Assembly: GCF_042675965.1 (NCBI RefSeq) | Contig: NZ_JBHTKJ010000031.1 | Coordinates: 1 to 53,297, forward strand | Reading direction: 5' to 3' | DNA from: Virgibacillus_R byunsanensis | GTDB lineage: Bacteria; Bacillota; Bacilli; Bacillales; Amphibacillaceae | Length of the DNA: 53,297 nucleotides | Shown: piece after piece, positions 8,211 to 16,931 of the stretch | Layout: the number at the start of each line of letters is the position of its first letter | Position numbering within the stretch: the stretch's first letter is position 1 | Notes under the pieces: generated by a model | Database searches by the model: none | The model's input: only the letters and a program-made list of their open reading frames with translations | Told to the model about the DNA's origin: nothing | Made by a program: the position numbers and the translations under genes

Positions 8211-8345
8211 TTTATCGCGCGTGTTTAGGGCTTTATTGCGCTACTTTTTAGTGGACCCGAGTAACTTTTTTTGATTATTGCGCTTCTTTTGGCGGTTATC
8301 GCTCGTGTTTACCTCATTATTGCGCTACTTTCCTGCTGTGACGCG
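8211..8345. repeat. Degenerate TTATTGCGC repeat cluster
   Basis: Five imperfect units built on TTAT(T/C)GCGC(T/G)…TTT occur in 135 bases (TTTATCGCGCGTGTTTA, TTTATTGCGCTACTTTT, TTATTGCGCTTCTTTT, TTATCGCTCGTGTTTA, TTATTGCGCTACTTTC). No frame is sustained. It lies upstream of the GyrI-like gene. The function is unknown. Confidence 0.55.
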
Positions 8346-8478
8346 CGTCCTCCGATTTATTAAAATAATATTTTCTGGTCTGCAGAAAATTTCCCTTTTG
8401 ATTACTTTTTTTTACTAGTTCTTACTACTGTAATCGATTATGAAGTGAAATAATGGTTATCCAATACGATAGTAGATA

Positions 8479-8624
8479 TTAGAAAACTTGGCATTCGTTT
8501 TATGGATTCTTGGTAAGCGTACTTTGCTTTCTTAGAAGCGCTTATGCTTTGGAGTGCAAGTCTTAATGGCGAATGACCTAGTTGCACTTATGCAAATAAG
8601 AAAGTTTTTACTTTCTTATTTGCT
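8479..8624 (+). repeat. Two-hairpin interspersed repeat, copy 2 (diverged)
   Basis: It begins TTAGAAAACTTGG and ends with TAGTTGCACTTATGCAAATA and the AAATAAGAAAG…CTTTCTTATTTGC hairpin, like the other copies. About 55 unrelated bases have replaced the first hairpin, including TTGGTAAGCGTACTTTGCTT. It sits about 50 bases beyond the 3' end of the symporter gene. Confidence 0.65.
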
Positions 8625-8628
8625 AAGT

Positions 8629-8660
8629 AAAGGCTGCCTCAACTATTTGAGGCAGCCTTT
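8629..8660. terminator. Hairpin terminator of the symporter gene
   Basis: AAAGGCTGCCTCAA pairs with TTGAGGCAGCCTTT across a four-base loop, immediately 3' of the symporter stop codon. The stem is perfect. The T-tract on the minus strand is short, so the hairpin may work with the adjacent repeat. Confidence 0.7.
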
Positions 8661-8674
8661 CGAAGCCGGTTTGT

Positions 8675-10060
8675 TTATTTTTTACCAGAAGTCATTAATG
8701 TCACTACAATCAACACAATAATCGCAACTGGTAAGGCAATAATAACGCTGTTTAGTTCAAATGGCTTTCCTAATACAATTTCCCACAATAATGTGGTTAC
8801 AACTCCTGCAATCATGGAGGAAATACCTCCAATTGCATTTACGCGCTTCCAGAAAAATACTGCGAGCAGTGCTGGTGTTAATCCTGCTCCGTAAACGGTG
8901 TATGCGTACATTTGTACTTCCAACACTGTTGGGAAGTAGCTGATTAAAATAAAGGAGATAACTCCTAATAAGACGATAAAAATCTTTGTGATTCTCAATA
9001 GTTGCCTGTCCGATGCATCTTTTTGAATATATTTACCAATGATGTCATAGGTTACGTTTGTTGCAGCAGACAATAGATACGAGTTACCAGTTGTTACGAT
9101 AAACGCTGTAGCAGCTGCTAATAATATACCCCCAACTATCGTTGGCATTACTGTTGTAGTTGCCATTAATGCCATGCCTGGATCTATATCCGGGAATAGT
9201 GATCTTGAGGCAAAGGCGATGAATGAAATGGCTGGTGATATGAGCACCATTCCGATCAACCAACCGATTTGAGCTTTTTTCGCTGACTTTCCTCCTTTTG
9301 ATGAGGCAAGTCGTTGATACATATTTTGATCACCTAATAATAGAAATAATGATGGCAATAGAAACCCGAGTAATTGAATACTATTCAGGGTCCCAGTTGC
9401 TGTTAGATGTTCTGCAGGGACATTTGCCGTAATCTCGTCCCAGCCGCCAGCGATCACAAATATCGTTGGCAGGGTAATAAATAATGCAGCTATCGCTAAG
9501 AATGCACTTAATGCATCTGTTGGAGCAACAGAGCGTAATCCCCCAATTGATGCCAAAAAGATGATTAAGAAAGCACCAATTATCGTTCCTACTTCAACTG
9601 ACATCCCTGTTGTTACATTTAAGATAAATCCAAGTCCTGTCATTTGATAGGAAACAATTCCGACAAAAGCTAGGATAATTATAATACTTGCAATCATTCT
9701 GGCAGTGGCTCCATACTTAGCCTCAAGAATTCCAGATACCGTATATTTACCGAATTCTCGAATTTTTGGTGCGATCAGGTAGAGGATTCCAATACCAACT
9801 AATGTCGGAATCATCATTAGGAGTGCGGGAGTAATACCATAGGTGAAGGCCATCGACGTTTCCCCACCTGAAATACTTCCGCTTCCTGTCCATGTTGCGA
9901 GTAGTGTACCAGTTAACACAATGGTTCCAAGACCTTTTCCTGCAAGAATAAAGTCTTCACTGTTCGAAATTTTTCGTGAGAAATAAATCCCCATTATAAT
10001 CATAATTAGTCCATAGGCTCCGACAAACCAAAGTAGTGTCGGGTTATGTGTGAATTCCAT
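8675..10060 (-). CDS. Sodium:solute symporter (SSS family)
   Basis: Polytopic membrane protein (461 residues, about 13 predicted helices) of the SSS family, which uses the sodium gradient to import a solute such as an amino acid, carboxylate or compatible solute. The N-terminal segment SEDFILAGKGLG…TWTGSGSISGGETSMAFTYG and the SIGGLRSVAPTDALSAF stretch match the family signature; GNSYLLSAATNVTYDI is the sodium-site helix region. The ribosome binding site is GGGAG nine bases before ATG. It stands alone, divergent from the next gene and ended by a strong hairpin. The substrate cannot be read from the sequence. Confidence 0.88.
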   Translation of the reverse strand: MEFTHNPTLLWFVGAYGLIMIIMGIYFSRKISNSEDFILAGKGLGTIVLTGTLLATWTGSGSISGGETSMAFTYGITPALLMMIPTLVGIGILYLIAPKIREFGKYTVSGILEAKYGATARMIASIIIILAFVGIVSYQMTGLGFILNVTTGMSVEVGTIIGAFLIIFLASIGGLRSVAPTDALSAFLAIAALFITLPTIFVIAGGWDEITANVPAEHLTATGTLNSIQLLGFLLPSLFLLLGDQNMYQRLASSKGGKSAKKAQIGWLIGMVLISPAISFIAFASRSLFPDIDPGMALMATTTVMPTIVGGILLAAATAFIVTTGNSYLLSAATNVTYDIIGKYIQKDASDRQLLRITKIFIVLLGVISFILISYFPTVLEVQMYAYTVYGAGLTPALLAVFFWKRVNAIGGISSMIAGVVTTLLWEIVLGKPFELNSVIIALPVAIIVLIVVTLMTSGKK

Positions 10061-10234
10061 GTTGTTACGCTCCCATTCTCTGTTTATTTCTTAGGATGTT
10101 ATTTTTGAGCTAAGCTATACATTACCACTATAAAAGCAAGCTCGCGTGGAGGACATTGTATAGGTTACTGGAATTACAATTCAATATCAAGTTATACTAA
10201 CAGAAACACATTACGTAAAAGTGAGGTTTTCATA

Positions 10235-11497
10235 ATGAAAGATCAACTAAAAGAAGCGATTATTCATACGAGCGAAACGTTTGGTTTAGATAACTACTAT
10301 TTAAATCGACACCATATTTTCCGGGAAAAAAATAATTTTCACCAAACAAATTATATTTTAAATATGGAATGGATTCCAAATGATGCAGACAAAACAGATG
10401 AGGACCACATTCCGTCTGGAACTACAATCATTGATATGGAGTTACATACGAAAACACTTAAGCGGATCGTTTTCACACAAGGTACAAGTAATGCAAAGGA
10501 AGAGCTGTACCCAAGTTCCGATTCAGAGAGTATTATCGAGTGGATAGAGGGGATAACTGGCTATCAATACGGACATCAATTTCAGATTTCACACCAGGAA
10601 GAGGATGCAATTACATTTCGTGCTGCTGTAGACAATGTTGGTGTGATCCCATCAGGAAAGATGGAAGTTGAATTAGAAGGGGACATGATGACACTCTTTA
10701 CCATTGATGGGGTGTTTCCGAGTGAAGATAAGATAATCTGGGAACCTTTTTCTTTAACTTCAGATCAAGTCGAACCACTAGCTATGGATCAATGTAAAAT
10801 AACCGAAGTCCCCTTAGAAGAACAGGAAATCTGGCTACCGGTTTATGGTATTGAAAAAACAATCATTACGAATGATGGAAGTCGTACGATTCCAGTAGAG
10901 GCGGTGGAACAAGCAGGTGTTGAGGTTAAATTAGACACAGTTTTGGAATGGGATGAGCCAATTAAAGAAGCATTTGAGCGAGCAGAAATAGACTTATCCC
11001 CGGAGGTAACAGTTGAACAAGCTATAGCAAATGAACCTCACCCAGATCTTCTTCCGATAACAGAAGAGGCTCAGGAAAAGAGTACAGAAGAAGCGAGACG
11101 ATTTCTACAGCGTGAATTCCCTGATGAAAGTTCTCAACTAAAATTGACTAGTCTGTTACGGGAAAACGGCTATTTAATCGCTAACCTAGAACCAGTAGAC
11201 AGCGGAAACCGTATTATTGAACGAAAAATAAAATTGGTTATGGACGACGTAAATTTTAACGTTTTAAATTATACGGACAATAACGTAGTACTAGAAATGT
11301 TCCAGTTTTACGAGTCAGCTGAGAAACCAACTATATCCAAGGATGAGGCTTACAAAAAGCTGTACGAGCATATTGAAGTCACGCCTGTTTATGTGTACGA
11401 CCCTAAGATAGAAAGCTACATTATGTGCGGAATGATTGATTGTGCATATGGTGTAAATGCTGTGAGCGGGGAAGTTATTTTGTTAAAGGAAATGTAA
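10235..11497 (+). CDS. YcdB/YcdC-like (DUF4901) protein, no signal peptide
   Basis: A 420-residue, acidic, soluble protein. Its two-part layout (an N-terminal domain with GITGYQYGHQFQISH, then EIDLSPEVTVEQAI and the domain near EEARRFLQREFP, and a C-terminal CGMIDCAYGVNAVSGEVI that reads like a PepSY-type 'a variable derived from the model' ending) is reminiscent of the Bacillus YcdB/YcdC repeat family. Assignment is by general resemblance and is uncertain. Most family members are exported, but this one starts MKDQLKEAII and has no signal sequence or membrane segment. The ribosome binding site is GTGAGG. The gene is divergent from the symporter and convergent with nrd, with a terminator between. 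Confidence 0.5.
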   Translation: MKDQLKEAIIHTSETFGLDNYYLNRHHIFREKNNFHQTNYILNMEWIPNDADKTDEDHIPSGTTIIDMELHTKTLKRIVFTQGTSNAKEELYPSSDSESIIEWIEGITGYQYGHQFQISHQEEDAITFRAAVDNVGVIPSGKMEVELEGDMMTLFTIDGVFPSEDKIIWEPFSLTSDQVEPLAMDQCKITEVPLEEQEIWLPVYGIEKTIITNDGSRTIPVEAVEQAGVEVKLDTVLEWDEPIKEAFERAEIDLSPEVTVEQAIANEPHPDLLPITEEAQEKSTEEARRFLQREFPDESSQLKLTSLLRENGYLIANLEPVDSGNRIIERKIKLVMDDVNFNVLNYTDNNVVLEMFQFYESAEKPTISKDEAYKKLYEHIEVTPVYVYDPKIESYIMCGMIDCAYGVNAVSGEVILLKEM

Positions 11498-11505
11498 GTT
11501 CACAA

Positions 11506-11538
11506 GGGAGGAAACAGCACAATGTGTTGTTTCCTCCC
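11506..11538 (+). terminator. Intrinsic terminator between the YcdB-like gene and nrdF
   Basis: GGGAGGAAACAGCAC pairs with GTGTTGTTTCCTCCC (15 bp, one G-U) around a three-base loop and is followed by TCTTATTTT on the plus strand. It ends the plus-strand gene and may also mark the end of the convergent nrd operon. Confidence 0.85.
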
Positions 11539-11555
11539 TCTTATTTTCTAACATA

Positions 11556-12602
11556 CTAAAGATCATCAAACCCATTTAAATCACTTGTCTTTGTATATTG
11601 CCTGGATTTTTGCTCAAAAAAATCTGTTTTGGTTCCATCAAAATTGTCCACATAGGCTCTAATCCACTTCATTGGATTTTCCGTATATTCTGGATAAATT
11701 TCGCTCAGTCCCATCATACGAAGCATTTTGTTTGCACGATATTTGATATATCCTGCCATTTCATCTAAATCTATTCCATTAATATCAGTTAATACATAGG
11801 TTGACCACTCCATTTCAAGATCAACTGATTTTTCAACGTGTGTGTACACCCAGTCTGTAAAGGTTTTCGTATTAAAGACTGGATTCTCTGCTAAGGTAGC
11901 ACGAAACAATTCAGCGATAAACCGCCCATGCTCCAATTCATCACGATTAATATAGCTAATCATAGTGGATGTCCCTACCATTTTGTTATTTCTTGCTAGA
12001 TGATAGAAAAACGCAAATCCTGAATAAAAGAACATACCTTCTAAAAGGGAAGTGTACACCATCGTCTTTAAGATATTTTCCATAGATGGTTCTTCCACAA
12101 ACGAATTATATTGCTCGATTAAATGCTTGTTTCTTTTTAACAATGCAGGATCTTTGCGTCCTAATTGGAACGATTCATTTTGTTCATCTAAGGAGACAAC
12201 TGATGACAGGACATAAGAATAGCTCTCATTATGAACCGCTTCCTGCTGGGCAATTACAGCCATAATCGATTGAACAGAAACATCCGTTGCATACAAAGAT
12301 AAAAGTAATGCGGTTCTGGTTTGCGGCCCGTCTAATGTTGAGAGCAGACCAATTATTCTTAAGTAAGCTTCTTTTTCGGCCTCCGTTAGAGAAGAAAATT
12401 GCCGAACATCCCCCGACATATTCACCTCATCAGCCTGCCAGTAATTCCCGATTAACCGTTTATATATTTTGTACCAATGCGGATAAGCAATATCGTTCCA
12501 GTTTAATATTCCACTCGATTCTCCGCCAAATAATCCAGTTGATTTATTGGGATGCAGCGGTTCTAGTGTTTTTGCTTTTTCAAGCAAGTGTTTTGGCATC
12601 AT
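11556..12602 (-). CDS. nrdF: Class I ribonucleotide reductase beta subunit (radical-generating)
   Basis: Generates the tyrosyl radical needed by the alpha subunit to make deoxyribonucleotides. All dimetal-site residues are present: D91 (STLDG), E121 and H124 (QQEAVHNESY), E188 (SLLEGMFF), E222 and H225 (RDELEHGRF), and the radical tyrosine Y128 is retained. It is therefore a canonical tyrosyl-radical enzyme, not a tyrosine-less class Ic or Ie type. The C-terminal acidic/hydrophobic tail (SDLNGFDDL) is the likely docking peptide for the alpha subunit. It is the last gene of the operon and overlaps the flavodoxin gene by 23 bases. The symbol follows Bacillus usage; nrdB would also fit. Confidence 0.92.
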   Translation of the reverse strand: MMPKHLLEKAKTLEPLHPNKSTGLFGGESSGILNWNDIAYPHWYKIYKRLIGNYWQADEVNMSGDVRQFSSLTEAEKEAYLRIIGLLSTLDGPQTRTALLLSLYATDVSVQSIMAVIAQQEAVHNESYSYVLSSVVSLDEQNESFQLGRKDPALLKRNKHLIEQYNSFVEEPSMENILKTMVYTSLLEGMFFYSGFAFFYHLARNNKMVGTSTMISYINRDELEHGRFIAELFRATLAENPVFNTKTFTDWVYTHVEKSVDLEMEWSTYVLTDINGIDLDEMAGYIKYRANKMLRMMGLSEIYPEYTENPMKWIRAYVDNFDGTKTDFFEQKSRQYTKTSDLNGFDDL

Positions 12603-13014
12603 GAAACACTCCTTCCACCCATTTTTCTACTAGTTGTTCTTGGCTTCCCCGTGGTGATTGCTCTATTTTCAACCCTGTCCATCTACTTTGGTAAAATGTT
12701 TCAAGCTTATCTACAGCTTTACAAAATAGAGCATCCCCACCAAATTGCGTATCACCTGTACCAAAAACGGCTACATTTCGAGGCTTGTAGCCCACTTCCA
12801 ACACGAAATCCTTCACTTCATCTGGTGTTTGCCCCTTATCCCAAGTAAAAGTTCCAAGAAAAATATAATCGTATACTGCTGCGTTAACTGGTCGGTCTAT
12901 GCCAATTCGGTGCCTAACTATTGTGCACCTATCTTCTGTTAATTTTCGTTCAATGATTTCTGCTACTTCTGTTGTGTTTCCGCTGTACGATAAGTATGCT
13001 AGTAAAATCTTCAA
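12580..13014 (-). CDS. Flavodoxin, probable NrdI-like activator of the ribonucleotide reductase
   Basis: A 144-residue short-chain flavodoxin. The FMN phosphate loop is LSYSGNTTE near the N-terminus, followed by GTFTWDKGQTPDEVKDF and GTGDTQFGGDALFCKAVD flavin-binding segments. It is encoded between the alpha and beta subunits, overlapping alpha by four bases (ATGA) and beta by 23, so translation is coupled. In class Ib systems a flavodoxin-like NrdI supplies the oxidant for Mn2-Tyr cofactor assembly. This protein looks more like an ordinary flavodoxin than B. subtilis NrdI, so it may be an analogue or an electron donor. That role is inference from position. Confidence 0.82.
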   Translation of the reverse strand: MKILLAYLSYSGNTTEVAEIIERKLTEDRCTIVRHRIGIDRPVNAAVYDYIFLGTFTWDKGQTPDEVKDFVLEVGYKPRNVAVFGTGDTQFGGDALFCKAVDKLETFYQSRWTGLKIEQSPRGSQEQLVEKWVEGVFHDAKTLA

Positions 13015-15236
13015 CTTTCACACCACTCACATTCTTCTATATCATTCGAGGATGAACGTACATAATACGTTGTTTTCAATCCTTCCTTCCATGCTTGTAA
13101 ATGCAAATCTAGTAACACGGAGGCCTTTATTGTATTTGGTACATAAAAGTTAAATGAAATACTTTGATCGATATGCTTTTGTCGTGCTGCATTTTGTCTA
13201 ACAGACCAGCGTTGATCCAATATATAGGCAGATCTTCGATAGATATCATATGTTTTGTGATTCAAATCAGGTGCAGTCGTCGGTATTTTGAAATCCTTTT
13301 TTTCTTCGCTATAAAATGTATTAAAAATCGGATCGATACTAGCAGTAGACCCCGCGATCATCGAGGTTGTAGAGTTTGGCGCAACTGCCATAAGATACCC
13401 ATTACGAATTCCATATTGAGCAACATCATTTCTTAACGCAAGCCACTTTTCATCAGAATAACCTTTTTGTGAAAAATAAGCTCCCGTATGCCATTTACTT
13501 CCTGCAAAGCAGGGATAATTTCCTTTTTCTTTACTTAACTCCATACTATTTGTAATCGTTAAATAGGCAATTTTCTCATATAACTCATCTGCATAATTAA
13601 CCGCTTCATCTGATTCCCATTTCAGGTTTTCAAGTGCTAAAAGATGATGCCAGCCAAAGGTGCCAAGCCCTATTGCCCGATATTTCTGATTCGTTAACTG
13701 TGTTTGCTTAATTGGTAATGTATTAATATCAATGACATTATCAAGCATGCGTATTTGGATCTTGATGAGACGCTCCAATATATCATCAGGAACCGCTCTC
13801 CCTAAATTAATGGAACTCAAATTACATACCACATAGTCACCGGATTTATACTTTTTAACGATCGTGTTATCATTTTCCAGAAATTCCTCCAAAAATTCAG
13901 TTGGAGACTGATTCTGGGTTATTTCCGTACATAAATTGGAACAGTAGATGATCCCTTTATGATGATTACTATTCTGTCTATTCACTTCATCACGATAAAA
14001 CATGAACGGTGTACCTGACTCCAGTTGGGATTTCATAATTCGTTTCATGATTTCAATAGCAGGAATCTTCTTTTTGGATAACAATTTCGAATCTACACAT
14101 TCCTGATATCGTTCACGCCAGGACCCTCGGGTTTTTTCTTCATCATAAAAATCTTCCAGTGAGTATCCCATCACTTGACGAACTTCATGTGGGTCAAATA
14201 AATACCAGTCACCACGCTTGTCCACTTGCTCCATAAAATAATCAGGCAGACTCACGCCAGTAAAAATATCATGGGCACGTAAACGGTCATCCCCATTATT
14301 CAGTTTCAAATCAAGAAAAGCTTCAATATCCATATGCCAAATATCTAGGTAGATGGCAATGGCGCCTTTACGCGTACCTAATTGGTCCACATTAACAGCA
14401 GTATTATTGAGCTGTTTAATCCACGGAACGACACCACTGCTCATACCAGTATATCCTTTAATCGAACTGCCTCGACTACGGATTTTCCCCATGTATACAC
14501 CAATACCTCCACCGTTTTTAGAAAGCTTGGCAATATCGGTGTTACTATCATAAATCGATTGAAGACTATCATCGACTGTATCAATGAAACAACTGGATAG
14601 TTGCCCATGTGATTTTCCTGCATTGGTTAGAGTTGGGGTAGCAACCGTCATATAAAGATTACTCAATGCCCAATATGCTTCGGTTACTAATTGGCTCCGT
14701 TTCGATAAAGGTTCATCCTGCATGACATACATCGCAATAATCATCCAACGCTCTTGTGGAAGCTCATATGTATTTTTTTCGTAATCCGTGGCTAAGTATC
14801 TTGTTGCCAATGTAAACAGACCTAAATAATCAAACAGCAAATCACGCTTTGGATCGATTTGCTCTGCAAGATAATCAATTTCTTCTTTCGTATATTTGGT
14901 GATGATCTTATTTGCATAAATTCCTTTTTCTGTCAGGGTTTGGATAAGTTCATAAAAATTCCCATACCGAATAGCGGCATCATAATGTCGATTTTCTGCT
15001 GCCTGGCGGTACAGGTCCTGTAAGTATAATCGACTTGCTACATACGTCCAGTCAGGGGTGGATTCATCTATATTTTCAAGTGCTAATTTAATTAGACTTT
15101 CATACATTTCCTCTCGATTTGATAATAACTTCAAAGCCTTTTTCTGGTAAGCGTCTACATCCAGATCCAACCCTCTCACTGCTTTGTCAATAATATGATT
15201 TATTTCCTGTTCAGGTTTTGTTGTTGTGATTGTCAT
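13011..15236 (-). CDS. nrdE: Class I ribonucleotide reductase alpha (catalytic) subunit
   Basis: Reduces ribonucleoside diphosphates to deoxy forms. Of 741 residues, the active-site set is visible: the first redox cysteine in GQLSSCFIDT, the radical cysteine with its Asn and Glu in SNLCTEIT, the second redox cysteine in YVVCNLSSINLG, the radical-relay tyrosines in TTYYVRSS, and the C-terminal CEWCES pair that re-reduces the site. The N-terminus is short and lacks an obvious full ATP-cone, so overall activity control may be absent. The sequence is closer to NrdA than to the B. subtilis NrdE style. The ribosome binding site is GGGAGGAATTAGT before ATG. The gene sits behind a cobalamin riboswitch and terminator. 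Confidence 0.93.
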   Translation of the reverse strand: MTITTTKPEQEINHIIDKAVRGLDLDVDAYQKKALKLLSNREEMYESLIKLALENIDESTPDWTYVASRLYLQDLYRQAAENRHYDAAIRYGNFYELIQTLTEKGIYANKIITKYTKEEIDYLAEQIDPKRDLLFDYLGLFTLATRYLATDYEKNTYELPQERWMIIAMYVMQDEPLSKRSQLVTEAYWALSNLYMTVATPTLTNAGKSHGQLSSCFIDTVDDSLQSIYDSNTDIAKLSKNGGGIGVYMGKIRSRGSSIKGYTGMSSGVVPWIKQLNNTAVNVDQLGTRKGAIAIYLDIWHMDIEAFLDLKLNNGDDRLRAHDIFTGVSLPDYFMEQVDKRGDWYLFDPHEVRQVMGYSLEDFYDEEKTRGSWRERYQECVDSKLLSKKKIPAIEIMKRIMKSQLESGTPFMFYRDEVNRQNSNHHKGIIYCSNLCTEITQNQSPTEFLEEFLENDNTIVKKYKSGDYVVCNLSSINLGRAVPDDILERLIKIQIRMLDNVIDINTLPIKQTQLTNQKYRAIGLGTFGWHHLLALENLKWESDEAVNYADELYEKIAYLTITNSMELSKEKGNYPCFAGSKWHTGAYFSQKGYSDEKWLALRNDVAQYGIRNGYLMAVAPNSTTSMIAGSTASIDPIFNTFYSEEKKDFKIPTTAPDLNHKTYDIYRRSAYILDQRWSVRQNAARQKHIDQSISFNFYVPNTIKASVLLDLHLQAWKEGLKTTYYVRSSSNDIEECEWCES

Positions 15237-15262
15237 ACTAATTCCTCCCTTTTTTCCCCATT

Positions 15263-15290
15263 AAAAAACGCTCACCCAAAGGATGAACGG
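15263..15290 (-). terminator. Riboswitch-controlled attenuator upstream of nrdE
   Basis: On the minus strand CGTTCATCC pairs with GGGTGAGCG around a three-base loop (9 bp with G-U pairs) and is followed by TTTTTT. It lies between the cobalamin riboswitch and the nrdE start, about 25 bases before the ribosome binding site. The position and shape are those of the expression platform: ligand-bound riboswitch allows this terminator to form. Confidence 0.82.
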
Positions 15291-15361
15291 TTAAAAAACG
15301 ATAGAAATTACGTATCTATATCTCTACCGTTTCAACTTCTCTCACCCCGGAGAAATGAAAC

Positions 15362-15538
15362 TACAAGTTATGGCAGGTCTCCTGACTTGTGCTTCTGCCT
15401 ACTAGAGCCCTTCCCGTATCATAGCCGTAAAGCATGTGATACAGTGGATTACTCGTTCGTCCACACTTACAGTTGCGGGGGCAGTCCTAGATTTGAACTA
15501 GGTTCCCTTTTAAGACAACGTGTGTCACCTTAACTCGT
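15362..15538 (-). ncRNA. Cobalamin (AdoCbl) riboswitch
   Basis: Read on the minus strand, the conserved blocks appear in order: AAAAGGGAAC, then CTGCCCCCGCAACTGTAA (the core 'GCCcCGCaACUGUaA' type), CCACTGTATCAC, a variable arm, GATACGGGAAGG, and the 3' hallmark CACAAGTCAGGAGACCTGCC. Outer P1 pairing GTTA…TAAC closes the domain. This class binds coenzyme B12 and shuts off downstream genes. Here the downstream genes encode a B12-independent ribonucleotide reductase, so B12 sufficiency should repress it, presumably in favour of a class II enzyme elsewhere in the genome. Confidence 0.95.
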
Positions 15539-15644
15539 AATTACTATATATAGTTGCTTGCATTTTTATTTTACCAATATATTGTATTTAAATCCTATCA
15601 TAGAAAAAATAACTTCGCAATGATTATTTCCGATAGGCAGTAAG

Positions 15645-16259
15645 TTATGAAAATGCTAACGGAGTATTTTCATAGTATGATTTGCCTAATCGATAATAAT
15701 GGTCAACAATTTCCTGATTAAGATTTTTATGTTCTTCAGGTACCATTGGAAGTTGATCTGCATCCTCTTGTTTCCATACAGAATAGCCAGGTGGAACAAA
15801 ACGATTATCAGCTATCGTTACTCTGTTTGTTACCGTTGCACCATGCATAACTACACAGTTTCGTCCAATTACTGCATCATAAATATTAGCATGTTGTCCT
15901 ACAAATGTATTACGTCCAATAAATAATGGTCCGTGTACTGCTGCATGATGTAATACACTGATCTCCCCCTCTAAGTAAACACCCCATTTCCTGCCGTCGA
16001 TTTCCACATGCGCACTCCCCGGATGAACGTGCATTAATACATAATCCTGTATATTAGTATACGGACCAATATAGTAAGGATATCCTGAATCTGCTCGAAG
16101 TAAGTTTTTAAATCCTATATAAACGTCATCATCTATCGTAATATCACCGATTACGGTCGATTCGGTACCAATTACTGCCTTGTTACTAATTGTAGGATAA
16201 CTTATATTTTTGACCTCTTGAACTGGGGGATTTTGATATATTATTGGTTTTTGTACCAT
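15645..16259 (-). CDS. Gamma-class carbonic anhydrase homologue (CamH-like, left-handed beta helix)
   Basis: A 204-residue hexapeptide-repeat protein predicted to form a left-handed beta-helix trimer. Histidines in the places of the zinc ligands of the Cam/CamH family are present: YVLMHVHPG, SVLHHAAVHGP and GQHANIYDA. The repeated (I/V)G-N/D patterns (STVIGDITIDDDVYIG, PLFIGRNTFVGQ) form the coils, and the C-terminal part is helical. The start is the ATG eight bases after AGGAGG; a GTG upstream overlaps that ribosome binding site and is unlikely. It lies immediately upstream of the nrd leader as its own unit. Carbonic anhydrase activity is inferred, not proven, for this subclass. Confidence 0.78.
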   Translation of the reverse strand: MVQKPIIYQNPPVQEVKNISYPTISNKAVIGTESTVIGDITIDDDVYIGFKNLLRADSGYPYYIGPYTNIQDYVLMHVHPGSAHVEIDGRKWGVYLEGEISVLHHAAVHGPLFIGRNTFVGQHANIYDAVIGRNCVVMHGATVTNRVTIADNRFVPPGYSVWKQEDADQLPMVPEEHKNLNQEIVDHYYRLGKSYYENTPLAFS

Positions 16260-16329
16260 AGCGAACACCTCCTATTTATCTATCCATACCTAGGTTATGT
16301 ATAAAAAAGGTAAATAGTTCGATGTAATA

Positions 16330-16455
16330 AGAAAAGCGTAAGCGCCCTGAAAGACACGACCGCATAAGCAAAACGGCTGGAGAAAGGTAGTTTTTCCTTT
16401 CGCAAGACGGATTGCTTATGTCGCGAGTGGCTGGGCGCTGGAGCTAGACATGGCT
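16330..16455 (+). repeat. GC-rich AGCGCCC-type interspersed repeat, copy 2
   Basis: It starts AAAAGCGTAAGCGCCCTG and ends GGGCGCTGGAGCTAGAC, the two ends being complementary (AGCGCCC/GGGCGCT) so that the whole unit can fold back. The inner arm CATAAGCAAAACGGC/ACGGATTGCTTATG adds a second stem. It lies upstream of the carbonic anhydrase gene. Confidence 0.7.
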
Positions 16456-16506
16456 CTTGCTGACAAGAAACTTTATAGTACCAAAATTTTATACTTTCCT
16501 TACCTT

Positions 16507-16595
16507 TTAGAAAACTTGGCTTATCGCCAAGCCTTAATGGCGAAAGCCTTAGTTGCACTTATGTAGATAAGAAAGTTTTATACTTTCCTATCTAC
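16507..16595 (+). repeat. Two-hairpin interspersed repeat, copy 3
   Basis: An intact copy with CTTGGCttatcGCCAAG, the linker TTAATGGCGAAAGCCTTAG, and GATAAGAAAG…CTTTCCTATC. It is placed directly before a GC-rich repeat, exactly as in copy 1, so the two may have spread as a composite. Confidence 0.85.
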
Positions 16596-16598
16596 TAA

Positions 16599-16810
16599 TA
16601 AAAGCTAGAAGCGCCCTTACAGGCTAAGTTCGCCACGTCCTTGAAAAAGTAAAGCACTTTTTCTGCGTGCGATGTTTCTCATTGAAGCTTTCCTTGTCCT
16701 GTGGCAACGCCTGTAACTAGCACGTCCTGTGCGTCATAGCGACGTATGGGCTGCGCACGCATAGCGGGTGGGTCGTTGCCACAGAGCGACAAAGTTAGTC
16801 TATCTTTCTT
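16599..16810 (+). repeat. GC-rich AGCGCCC-type interspersed repeat, copy 3
   Basis: It starts AAAGCTAGAAGCGCCC and shares the blocks CAGGCTAAGTT, CCACGTCCTTGAAAAAG and GCACTTTTTCTG…GTGCGATG with the 36.4-kb copy. GTGGCAACG/CGTTGCCAC forms a long stem around an arm containing CGTATGGGCTGCGCACGCAT. No gene is present. Confidence 0.6.
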
Positions 16811-16857
16811 AAAGGAACATGCCCCTTCATAGGCTCCTAATTTTATAATTTAAGTAA

Positions 16858-16892
16858 TTAAAAAACCCAGCACATTTATAATATGCGCGGGG
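16858..16892 (-). terminator. Terminator of the DUF3231 gene
   Basis: On the minus strand ACCCCGCGCAT and ATGTGCTGGGT form an imperfect stem followed by TTTTTT, about 40 bases beyond the stop codon. Confidence 0.7.
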
Positions 16893-16931
16893 TAATGACC
16901 TTCATAGGATACAGGGTTATTGGGGAAATAG

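Noticed and set aside
16295..16558. 87-codon minus-strand frame
   Set aside because: It runs through two interspersed repeats and lacks a ribosome binding site.
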